The notes under the pieces were generated by a model. It saw only the letters and a program-made list of their open reading frames with translations, had not been told where the DNA came from and made no database searches. From positions 1 through 49,152 of the forward strand of contig CAZSZJ010000008.1 of NCBI GenBank assembly GCA_964610985.1: a stretch of DNA of 49,152 nt, written 5' to 3'. This document shows, one piece after another, positions 16,401-23,600 of the stretch (position 1 is the stretch's first letter; each line of letters opens with the position of its first letter). This DNA comes from JARIHD01 sp964610985 (GTDB taxonomy: Bacteria; Patescibacteriota; Saccharimonadia; Saccharimonadales; UBA4665). The translations under genes were made by a program, and so were the position numbers.

Positions 16401-18315
16401 CCGCGGTCGGCAGTCGATAGGTTACATTTGCCGTGGGCGTCTGGAATGTAAGTGAGGTCGTGTTGCCGCCATTGGTTGCCGCCAGGCTTGAACTCGCATT
16501 ACCCTGGAGCGTTAGCTGCTGACCACTCACCCCTATAGTCAACGTGCCGGCTGGAGTAATATTGAGCGCGCCAGTCGATGTGATATCGCCGCCATTGACA
16601 GCAAGATCTCCAACAAAGGTAGCCGCCCCTTGCACGCTAAGCGTTCCTCCAATATCTACATTAGTGCCGTTATCAACAATGATCGAATCACCGATCACTT
16701 GTGCCCCGGTGAATTTGGCCAAGCGGTTGGTTGTACCACCCGGGCTTGTTACCCCTCCAGAAGCACAGTTACCCGCAGTCGTACAGATGTCATATGTACC
16801 GGCCACAGCAGTCTGCAATCGATACGTAACATTAGCTGTCGGCGCTACAAAGGAAAGAGCGGTTGTGTTTGCACCGCTGGTTGCGGTGAGCGTTGTCGTT
16901 GCATTGCCTTGCAGTGTCAAAGCCTGACTCGTAGATCCAACAGTCAGCGCCGCACTCGGTGTAATACTATTTGTGTTCAGCCCGGCAAAGGTCGGTGTAG
17001 CGCCAGTGTTAATATTTTGAATTGTATTAACTGCGCCGCTGGTTACGCTAAAATTCGTAGCATTAAAGCTCGCTATACCCTTGCCGGACGTACTGGCGTC
17101 ATCAATAGTGATCGTGCTACCGGCCGCACTCGCATTTGCAATATTGAGCGCGCCAGTCAGACTATTTAGAGAAGTTACTCCCGTACCTCCAGGACAAGCC
17201 GCCCAGGCTGGTAAGCCAGCGGTGGACATTAAACAAAGTCCTGTGCCGCCGGCCGCGACTGCAGCAATGGGAGCCGTTCCCTGCCCGACCAGCACACCAT
17301 TGTTAGAAAAAGATGTTGCCCCAGTTCCGCCATTGCTAACCGTAAGTGCGTTCGACAGGCTCAGACCACCCGTAATAACGCTCAAATCGCCGTTGATGGT
17401 GACGGTTAGGCCACTTTGCGTGATAATTGAATCTTCTATATTTTGATTGGAGGTATAGAGCGGAACGTGCCCGGCGGTGCCGCCCGAGCTCGTAATGGTG
17501 CCTGCGCCGGTCGTAACACTTACCGTCACGCCCCCATCGCCGTCATTGGCAACACTCACATTCGGCGATCCCGAAGCAACCGAGAGTACACCGCTATTAC
17601 TAAATGTAGTACCATTGATAACTAAACCCGGACCAGCCGTAAAGGTCACATCTCCGTTCTGGCCCTGAACCGAAAGAACACCACTGTTATTCAGCTGGCT
17701 ATTTGCCAGTGACAATCCACCACCTAATGTGAGCTGACCAGTAGCACCACCCAAGCTCTGCACACCACCGGTTCCAGGAGTAGACGCAGTCAAAAATACG
17801 AATACCTGTCCGTTAAAGTATGCTAATTGGTTGGTTGTCTGGTCATAGTACAGTTGGCCTGGCTTTGCACCAGTCGGCTGCAAAGATGGTGACAGCAAAA
17901 GGGCGTTATTAAGCTGCATCGAGCCGTTGATAGTGACGTTAGCAGCACCAGACAGAGACAAATCTTTGCCGCTTATCAACTCCTCAAGAGGAATCCTTAC
18001 AGTGCCGAAGTTACTGGCTACGGTTGACTGTAGAGACTCCTTTTGACGGTCTCCGTTATTGAAAAAACTAAACAGTACCACGGCTCCGGCTAAAAGCAAC
18101 AGGGCCGCAAGAAGAACGTCAACACGCCTTGCAAAACGCAAAAAACGGCGGGGCCCGCTCGGCGGCTGCTCTTGCGAAATGAGCATCTGCGAGCCAGTTG
18201 GCTCCGACAAGGCGGATGACTCCGGGGGTGGAGTGTGTAGGGCCGTATCTGGAGTCAGTTTAACGCCACCAGGCTCCTGCGAGAGGAGCGTGCCCTGTAT
18301 GTCTTTGTTTTCCAC
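10450..18315 (-). CDS. Giant membrane-anchored beta-repeat surface protein, 2621 aa
   Basis: A very long, Gly/Thr/Ser/Asn-rich, low-charge protein. Residues 1-65 are polar and cytoplasmic with a basic stretch (RRFLRFARR), then one membrane helix (about 66-85, VDVLLAALLLLAGAVVLFSF), so ~2500 residues lie outside. These are degenerate beta repeats with recurring strings such as TGALNITPAGTLTIGVSGQQ, GGTTNRLAKFTG and DPAQLLLLDNLD, and seven CxxxxxC knots of the ICTTAGNC type. Later come VGIGNAAPGYALDVTGNVNI modules as in tail fibres, then a C-terminal ~225-residue LamG/jelly-roll-like domain (from LTYGFNLEEDF). About 265 residues closely match the 1446-aa protein nearby. Start is GTG 18315 with an AC-rich leader lacking a Shine-Dalgarno. 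Probably an attachment fibre; function inferred from architecture only. Confidence 0.85.
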   Translation of the reverse strand: MENKDIQGTLLSQEPGGVKLTPDTALHTPPPESSALSEPTGSQMLISQEQPPSGPRRFLRFARRVDVLLAALLLLAGAVVLFSFFNNGDRQKESLQSTVASNFGTVRIPLEELISGKDLSLSGAANVTINGSMQLNNALLLSPSLQPTGAKPGQLYYDQTTNQLAYFNGQVFVFLTASTPGTGGVQSLGGATGQLTLGGGLSLANSQLNNSGVLSVQGQNGDVTFTAGPGLVINGTTFSNSGVLSVASGSPNVSVANDGDGGVTVSVTTGAGTITSSGGTAGHVPLYTSNQNIEDSIITQSGLTVTINGDLSVITGGLSLSNALTVSNGGTGATSFSNNGVLVGQGTAPIAAVAAGGTGLCLMSTAGLPAWAACPGGTGVTSLNSLTGALNIANASAAGSTITIDDASTSGKGIASFNATNFSVTSGAVNTIQNINTGATPTFAGLNTNSITPSAALTVGSTSQALTLQGNATTTLTATSGANTTALSFVAPTANVTYRLQTAVAGTYDICTTAGNCASGGVTSPGGTTNRLAKFTGAQVIGDSIIVDNGTNVDIGGTLSVQGAATFVGDLAVNGGDITSTGALNITPAGTLTIGVSGQQLTLQGNASSSLAATNGGNTTSLTFQTPTANVTYRLPTAAPGTYDICTTAGNCAGSGGGVTTSGGTTNRLAKFTGTQTINDSTISDDGTNVTTSVDLIIQGGDVTVGVANSQTGSIRLAHSGSAFTGTFLQGALTASRTYTLPDADGTICLTSGNCSGAGSPNTLQAAYDAGNTITTTTTRDLAITLADSATDANFTVTAATGTTGYVGIVRADGAGTADPAQLLLLDNLDTDRVQPTGLRIQSAGGGLTTAIDVSDPEIVTAINIGANDILGTTGNIDLSNFDVTGATGNVTAAGTINGQTISATASFTGTVAIAGNATLASDLAVNGGDITSTGALNITPAGTLTIGVSGQQLVLQGNANTQLTATGGGFTTTVGFAGSPSGAVTYNFDRAATAGTYSICTTIGNCTGTGGGVTTPGGTTGTIAKFTGAQTLGDSLLTESGSTITVNGNLNLVSGNQFRVNGTQISSANLSNDANLAKLNASQTFTGNLNAFQNGTNSINAFNVQNAAGQRIITVDSSNAQLVLGTASTIDGRLAFRNISNGNTVTILPGTPTADRTLTLPDTSGVICTDSGNCAGAGATLQTAYNFSVGGTTPKIKVNSSLGGLDIQDADTPIGANLLNIRNSNGAGLGSVMFGVGNTGAVALQNSANSTTAFRLLTAGGTTVLTGDTTNGQILLGQSSTLSGAIGFRNATNSNTITLVSGTATSGRTITLPDASGTICLTSGNCSGAGSPNTLQAAYDAGNTIGTSSGRDIGFYLADSGTDSNFIINTNTGSTGYAMITRGDGVGTADPAQLLLLDNLDIDRVQPTAIRIQAAAGGITTAIDLSDPEILTAFNTGANDITGTNYGIAGATGTITTSGDLAVNGGDITSTGALNITPGGTLIVGVAGQQIILQGNASTQLIANGGGFATTIGFTGTPTGDVTYNFDRASAAGIYTICTTAAVCSGYQTTLTFSNGLTNTSGTVRLGGALTQATTITAGNANSISLTSDLSGGNRSSTLLSITQANNASNTSFSSLLSLDNSDTSSSGVPVMTINQSGTGGMGLRLFGSGSGTGIDINGIGSGSGGIGINVSAGSGTGINVFATSGSGTGILVGGSLAGVGGNFTGTQLSVSPTRTVNAGTLNQVDTGNYLKVGRNNIMNLSGFSWTTTGDLVNFSSNCTQTAGTCTDSSRILSLNQQYASATGAVMSVQNAGSGSLLELGNSSTVLARFASNGNLTLGSTSTAGRASFTDGTGNAFTNGVVTGTLTADRTITLPDATGTVCLQSSSACGFLTGVATDYIQNQNSVSQTANWRVTGTGRADTALQAPLFDTASAGALAIGTTNATSISLQQNTAIASGKTLTLQGAFTMTPSADSTSVFNIRTSGGNNMFTVDTQNARIGIGLGGSVVPTLTNAGIEIKGALRLSGGNGTYADSYITPNGGAVNSLINIANYNPGASAQIVAFGLPSGADTASRALSLFDARSSAHQPTLAVLSPDQNQVAGFSWEGSIAGLSGIDSIFYTKTSSNNMTLQANSLNILTLQNVSSAARVGIGNAAPGYALDVTGNVNISSGSAYKINGTDICTAGGCVPIATCSVTGNYLCNGGNTPVSSVALGTTNAQPLNFLTNGATRASISSAGIFQVLGNGTGSARIGGDCSSNYTAINLGGNTPFDCTSYNFLSGPTDTSLYINRPSGSSVFIREGNSSTNHVSVAGGGAFTAQNTTDTTAGFRVLNAGSVPLFQINTTDSRVYIGNPTGDTTGALLVLDTKTDAADPTAVDGGMYFNSFYKRLRCYYDGQWRFCNDPVGLTYGFNLEEDFVGGGSNIGTQNWGQSLGSGGAASIIQGSVAAPDLAARPGQIRLSLGTVSTGVQYASIWLNGNSTEPVILGNTDGTRIEVEFGANIPTLADATNDYNIHMGLCDNSPDNGCTDGIYFEYDRDQSVNWRYGAANNNSRTLTNSSTAVATGWHRFKMVFSYSSTGPTATIDYYVDGTLIGTHTNTNVPSTRSTQPQFDIMRDSGAGTSDRQLAVDYFQYRSTLTSAR
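11810..12611 (-). repeat. Module A, copy 1 (shared with the second giant protein)
   Basis: The encoded segment runs from ALQAPLFDTASAGALAIGTT to YKINGTDICTAGGC and aligns without large gaps to the segment at 23520-24307. By eye well over half of the residues are identical, including LFDAR.SAH.PTLA and LNILTLQNVSSAAR. It marks an ancient duplication or recombining cassette. Confidence 0.8.
15459..15549 (-). repeat. Exact 91-bp direct repeat, copy 1
   Basis: These 91 bases are identical to 16518-16608. They encode DLAVNGGDITSTGALNITP and the following GTLTIGVSGQQ segment. Identity over 91 bp, including silent positions, shows recent duplication or gene conversion inside the giant gene. Confidence 0.9.
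16518..16608 (-). repeat. Exact 91-bp direct repeat, copy 2
   Basis: Identical to 15459-15549, 1059 bp away in the same orientation and reading frame. The flanks diverge at once on both sides. Confidence 0.9.
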
Positions 18316-18453
18316 TGTTTTTAGTTTAGTTTGTTTAGTTTTTGATATTTTCTATGGGGTGTAGTATCCCCATTTCATCCTACACCGCTTATGCTTCAAT
18401 GGGCAATATTTTTTTACAACGCTTTTGATGTTCTACTAAGGTTTTACACACTG

Positions 18454-19296
18454 CTATACGGTTAGCACCAAATAGACAATCACTACCGCGAATATTAATA
18501 CCATACATACTGTCACACCTACCTGGGACAGACTTTTGCGTACCGCGCTCTGAGATAACGGATTGCGACCGATAGAAATAATGCTAGACCGCACTGAAGA
18601 ATACAGTAGTACGGTGATACTCAAAAAGAGTAATACCAAGATGAGTGCCGCGATAAGCACCCGCATTGGCGAAACATTTCTTCCAGAAACTGAATTGGCA
18701 ATGCTTTGCAAAAATGATGGTACAAAACTGGACTGTTTCTCTGCTTCGGGCGTAAAAGAGGCAACGCCGACTTGTAGCGGCATCAGGCCGATCTTTATCT
18801 GTCTTTTTTTGCCCGTTTTGTCTACGACTTGTCGTGTTTCTGTCTGCACTGAGCCTAGAGAAGCCTGAGCCACGCCAACAATAGTTGTAGCCTCAACGGC
18901 TTTCATGCCAACTCCGGCGATGGGCGAAGCAGTGATCTTATCGCCAGTTTTTACTGCACCGTTAAGGTTACTAATCAAAGCGATGGTATTGCCGCTAATC
19001 ACGACATCCAGTCCACTCCCGCCATCGGATAGGCCTATCAAGGGTTGATTATTCACTACGCCCACAAGCCGAGACACGCTATTCGAGTCACTCAGCTCAA
19101 CGGCACTGGAGTTATCTTTCTCGACACTAACAAGAGCAGCCGGCGTTATACCGGCTCGGCTCGTCTGGAAGCGTTGAGAAATCGAGGAGCTGCTCTGAGC
19201 AAAAGCAGGAACATGAAAGAACAGCAGTGACATTACAAAAAAAATGCCAAAAACTAGTAGTCGTAACCGTTGAGCATTCCGAAAGGAAAATAACAT
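18454..19296 (-). CDS. Secreted, membrane-anchored protein linked to the surface locus, 280 aa
   Basis: Residues 1-35 form a signal peptide (LLVFGIFFVMSLLFFHVPAFA, cleavage likely after AFA). Residues ~70-145 carry GVVNNQPLIGLSDGG and AVKTGDKITASPIAGVGMKA, a pattern I know from the C-terminal part of beta-repeat and tail-fibre-like proteins (xGxIKxGDxLTxSxxPGxAMKA). Two membrane helices follow near the C-terminus (VLIAALILVLLFLSITVLLYS and VCMVLIFAVVIVYLVLTV) with a basic cytoplasmic loop between. I choose ATG 19296; an in-frame GTG lies 6 nt upstream. A TATAAT box is at 19328-19323. It lies directly upstream of the giant gene on the same strand and may be a membrane partner or assembly factor for it; that is inference. 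Confidence 0.75.
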   Translation of the reverse strand: MLFSFRNAQRLRLLVFGIFFVMSLLFFHVPAFAQSSSSISQRFQTSRAGITPAALVSVEKDNSSAVELSDSNSVSRLVGVVNNQPLIGLSDGGSGLDVVISGNTIALISNLNGAVKTGDKITASPIAGVGMKAVEATTIVGVAQASLGSVQTETRQVVDKTGKKRQIKIGLMPLQVGVASFTPEAEKQSSFVPSFLQSIANSVSGRNVSPMRVLIAALILVLLFLSITVLLYSSVRSSIISIGRNPLSQSAVRKSLSQVGVTVCMVLIFAVVIVYLVLTV

Positions 19297-19403
19297 GTGC
19301 ACGCCCGACCCTTAATCATTCTATTATATCCTATCGCCATGGCGTACCAAAGCCAATCTTCGAAGGCGGACCTAGCACTATATGGCTAGTATCATACGAT
19401 CCC

Positions 19404-19814
19404 CTACTGACTTTCGCCACTCGGCTTCGCATCATTTTCCGTAGGGGTGACGGGCGCAACGTTGACAAGTTTATTAATAGATTCGCGGTACAACAGAGCC
19501 AGCTTTGCTTTGTTATAAACCAAGACGTAATCACCATTCTTTGCCGACTGATAAAATCTCTGTTTCTTATCAATGCTCTCCTTATCCTCGATGAGCGCCA
19601 CCGTCGGAGTTTCATTAAGAGGCAAAAGATACAATTTTCCGACCTTCTTAATAATCTGCTCGCTGCGAGCTCGACTGGTATCCGGAGATACATCATTATT
19701 TCGAAAAACAAAAAAAAGGAGCGCCGCGCCCAGCATCAATACGGCCAAAAAACCGCCCACGATAAGCCATATATTCTTTCGTCTGGGCTTTGTAGTTACA
19801 TCCGCGCTACTCAT
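19404..19814 (-). CDS. Small single-pass membrane protein, 136 aa
   Basis: A type II membrane protein: about 15 basic and polar residues, one membrane helix (IWLIVGGFLAVLMLGAALLFFVF) and a ~95-residue outer domain with KVGKLYLLPLNETPTVALI, DKESIDKKQRFYQSAKNGD and ALLYRESINKLVNVAPV. I recall similar small proteins from Patescibacteria genomes, without known function. The tail is Pro/Thr/Glu-rich. The promoter is nearly perfect (TTGACA, 18 nt, TATGAT) and ends 8 nt before the ATG. It stands between the two giant surface-protein genes. Confidence 0.7.
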   Translation of the reverse strand: MSSADVTTKPRRKNIWLIVGGFLAVLMLGAALLFFVFRNNDVSPDTSRARSEQIIKKVGKLYLLPLNETPTVALIEDKESIDKKQRFYQSAKNGDYVLVYNKAKLALLYRESINKLVNVAPVTPTENDAKPSGESQ

Positions 19815-19822
19815 ATCTACGT

Positions 19823-19852
19823 ATCATAGGTTTCCAAACATCCTTATGTCAA
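19823..19852 (-). promoter_or_regulatory. Strong promoter of the 136-aa membrane protein gene
   Basis: Consensus TTGACA (19852-19847), an 18-nt spacer and TATGAT (19828-19823). The ATG at 19814 follows the -10 by 8 nt, so a leaderless mRNA is predicted. Confidence 0.75.
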
Positions 19853-19901
19853 ATACAACTAAGACCTTCCTGCAGAGCGACTCCGGATGACCAGCCCCCC
19901 C

Positions 19902-19930
19902 TTGCACATTGATGAAAGATTGCGTAGATT
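19902..19930 (+). promoter_or_regulatory. Promoter of the 201-aa membrane protein gene
   Basis: TTGCAC (19902-19907), a 17-nt spacer and TAGATT (19925-19930), 6 nt before the ATG at 19937. Predicted leaderless. Confidence 0.65.
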
Positions 19931-19936
19931 TGAGAC

Positions 19937-20542
19937 ATGGACGACATAACACAAAAACGTCTGGCAAGGGCCATAAAAAATTTGCCCAGCCAAAAGGCAA
20001 CAGAGGCCAAGCCTTATCCAGCCCGGCCAAGCCGCATTAACAGCAAAATGATTATTGTGGCCGTGCTTGTAGTGATGATCGCCGTACTGGGCAGCTGGCG
20101 AGTTTTTGTCTTTGAACAAAAACCTTCAGCTGCAATCCAAAATCCATCTGTCTTACCTGCGTCAGTTCGCAGCCAGGTCAACTTTCCCATACCCTATCCC
20201 GAACAGAAAAAACTTCCAGCTGGGTACACACTTAACCTAAGTTCGTTTAGCGCCACAGATCAGGTTGTCGTCTATTCCATTGCCTACGACCAGGACAAGA
20301 GGATTGCAATTACGGTACAAAAAAAGCCTTCAGATGATGAACTGAAAGCTTTTTATGCCAATCAAATACCCATTCGTAACGAAGTTAAAGTCCCCGCGGG
20401 GATGGCGGCAATTGGCGTAATCAACGACCAAACATTTGCCAGCCTCCCCACCCAAGAGGATGCATGGTTGCTCATCACCGCCCCCAAGGACATCGACCAG
20501 AACAACCTTAAAAGAGTACTTCAAGCAATGCGCGCTGACTAG
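19937..20542 (+). CDS. Single-pass membrane protein of unknown function, 201 aa
   Basis: Residues 1-36 are basic and cytoplasmic (AIKNLPSQKATEAKPYPARP), followed by one membrane helix (MIIVAVLVVMIAVLGSWRVFVF). The outer part (about 140 residues) shows FPIPYPEQKKLPAGYTLN, VVVYSIAYDQDKRIAITVQ and a C-terminal ITAPKDIDQNNLKRVLQAM, a pattern of short beta strands and a final helix. No catalytic motif is apparent. It is the only plus-strand gene between the two giant surface-protein genes and starts from its own promoter, divergent from the 136-aa gene. Not recognised further. Confidence 0.7.
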   Translation: MDDITQKRLARAIKNLPSQKATEAKPYPARPSRINSKMIIVAVLVVMIAVLGSWRVFVFEQKPSAAIQNPSVLPASVRSQVNFPIPYPEQKKLPAGYTLNLSSFSATDQVVVYSIAYDQDKRIAITVQKKPSDDELKAFYANQIPIRNEVKVPAGMAAIGVINDQTFASLPTQEDAWLLITAPKDIDQNNLKRVLQAMRAD

Positions 20543-20696
20543 ATCACCCACGAGCCATGTGACCCTATTCTAATAATATAACTCATATTATTGATTATTG
20601 TCTCTACGATTCTCCACATAAAAATTCCACCAATAGAAAATATATAAGTAGTATTAGGTATACACACATCTCGGCTGTCAAATAGTGTGAGAATTA

Positions 20697-23600
20697 TTAC
20701 AAGCCTTGTACAACAAACTGGTGCACAGTAGCGGTATTGGCGGCCGCATTCGCACTCCAGGTAGGATATAAATACAAGTTCTTGTTAGAATTTGACACTA
20801 CAGTAGTGCTGGCGCTTGAGGCCATAAGAGCAACGGCCGCAGTGGTCGCCGAGGTAGATACAGACAGAGTAGCCTGACCCTGACCGTTCATAGAAGTAGT
20901 AGAGAAACAGACGATAGTAAAGTCCACTGACCAGCCAGCATTCGTTATTGCCCCCGATGGGCCGGCAGCAAAAGAGGTCGAACCAATTTGCACATTGTTT
21001 GCGCTCGCGCGGTTGGAAGCGTCCGTTCCATAATAAACACCAAAAGACAGGTTAACCGCGGCATTGGTACTATAGACTCCGCTGGCCATGATGCGGATCA
21101 CCCGTCCAGGCTGACAGTAATTAGCAGGGATCGCGGCATTGGTGCTAAATGATGCGCAGGCAGTCGTACAAGTGTTAACTGCCGATGATACCGCGGTATT
21201 CGAACTCAGTAGGCCACCGACACAGTTTTGCCACGCTCCACTGTTGTAGCATCTAAAGTTACCGGTATTCGAATTATAGTACATAGCTCCAGCAACACCG
21301 GTCGGATCACCGGAGTTTGTTTTATTACCCAGCACCAAAAGCGTACCAACGGTATCGCCTGCCGTAGGTCCTATATAGACTCGCTGTGTGGTGGCGTCTA
21401 CGTTAAACATATTTACGCCCGCAGCATTCTGGATCTGGAAGGCAGCAGCAGAATCAGCCACATTTTTAAAGGTTGTTTCCCCGCCGCTAGTCATCTGGAA
21501 CAGATTATTCGAGAAGGTGTCCGTTCCAGATGATGCCTGGATAACGGCATACATCGAAAAGTTAAATGCACTGGACGTAGCCCCACCGAACGATGATGGC
21601 CAAGTGCCAAAAGTCTGTGCAGCGTACCGTACAACGCCGCCCGTTGATTCGTAACGGAGGTCGTTTTGGTTGGATGCAGTACCATTGGTATTGTATGCGA
21701 TCCAATAAATCGTGCCGCTTGTTACACTAAGTGGTGATGTCAATGTAAACGCATTCCATCCGCTGGCAATAGTTGTGCTGCTGCTGCTCGCAAGTAAAGT
21801 ACCTGGTTCGCCGGCTAAATTACTAAAGATCGCCATTTGGGCTTGATTGTTTGGAGAGCTACCAACTGTAGTGCCAACGTTTGCATACAAGGTCGTTACA
21901 GTACCAGTCGCTCCTGCGGTTACTTTCATGGAGTTCATAAAGTTAGAATCTCCGCTATCAGTCAGACTGCCCTGTGTTGTAGTTCCCATGTTAGGTGTGC
22001 CAGAAGGAGTGTTTGACGTAATCTTAAACCTGCCGCTATCACTCGTATCCATACCGACATAAAAGCTTTGGTTGCTGCTACTGTTCCTTATTTCTATTCC
22101 TGCGTCGCCAGTGCTCGCCTGCCGCACAATGAGTGGCAGTGATGTATTGCTGGAATCACTCACTGATACATCTAGAGCCCGGGTTGGAGCGTTTGTGCCA
22201 ATTCCTACTCGCGCATTTGAGGTATCCACATCCAAAACCGTAGTCGTGCCAGCAGTATTCTGGACCTGAAAAGCTGTTGTAGTATTTGTCTGCGGCTTTA
22301 CGATCACGCTTCCTGGCGTTCCGCTGCCGGTGCTGTTACCACCCTGTAGAATTAGGTTGCCGCCATTTTTGTTCGTTCCGTTTCCAGACCCGGCTTGAAG
22401 AGTCATATTATTACCGTTATTGCCAGAACTAGCCTGAGCAATAGAAATAGTCTTATCTGCCGTATTACCAAAAGTCAGGTTACCCGCATTCGTAAAGCTG
22501 GCCAGTGCGTTGCTGCTTGAATCTTGCAACTGAATAAGGTCTACACTCTGACTCGCACGAGCCCTAGCAAGGATAGTGATGCTGGCATCTGCCGCGCTTT
22601 GAATAGCCATATTAGCGCTTGACTGGAGGGAGGTGGTGTTTTGAATATAATTTGCGGAACCTGCAGCCGGGGTACAGCCGGAAGAGGTGCAAATGTTCGT
22701 GCCGTTGATCTTATAAGCGCTGCCCGTCGAAACGTTTACATCGCCTGCAACGTCGACTTTATAGCTAGGCACGTTCGTATCGCCCACGCGCACCTTACCA
22801 CCGCCCGCTGCCAAAAAGTTATTGTTCGTCGTGAACGGACTTAGCAGAAGACCCAGGCTTGACCCGCTAGCCCCATCAAGCGTAAGGTTACCATTTGAAC
22901 CACGGGTCGTAAGTGCGGCCAGACCATTCGCTCCATTTACACCTTGTTGGCTTTGCAACAAGAAATCTCCCACCCTTACCTGCACAATCTGATTCGTGCC
23001 CAGTGTTCCGGGCCCGATGTCTAGATCAACAGTCGGAGCAGTATTACCGATCCCGACCCGCCCATTCGTGGTATCAACATCTAGGACGGTCGATGAACCT
23101 GCTGCATTCTGAACCTGGAATGCTGTCGTAGAATTGGTTTGGGGACGCACAATTACACCTCCCGGAGCACCGCTTCCCGTGTTATTGCCGCCTTGCAAAA
23201 TAAGGTTTCCGCCGTTACGGTTCGTTCCATTTCCAGACCCGGCCTGAATGGTTAGAACATTGCCATGGTTACCTGAAGAAGCCTGGGTAATAGTGATGGT
23301 CTTGTCTGCGGTATTGCCAAAGGTAAGGTTACCGGCGCTCGTAAAACTGGCAAGCACGTTACTGCCCGAGTCTTGCAGTTGCAACAAATCAGCAGTTTGA
23401 CTTGCACGAGCCTTGGCAAGCATAGTAATGCTTGAGTCGCCAGCGCTTTGCAAAGCAAAATTGGCATTCGTTTGGACAGTGGTCGTATTCTGAATGTAGT
23501 TGCCCGAGCCGGCGGCAGGGGTACAGCCACTAGCAGTACAGATGTTCGTGCCGTTGATCTTGTAGGCGAAACCGGTCGACAAGTTGGCATCCCCGTTTAC

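Noticed and set aside
10450..18315. CRISPR array or tandem DNA repeat in the giant gene
   Set aside because: The repeats are degenerate, of coding type, differ in length, and lack unique spacers of constant size.
20572..20592. AT-only hairpin after the 201-aa membrane protein gene
   Set aside because: An AATAATAT/ATATTATT stem without GC pairs or T-run is too weak to call a terminator.
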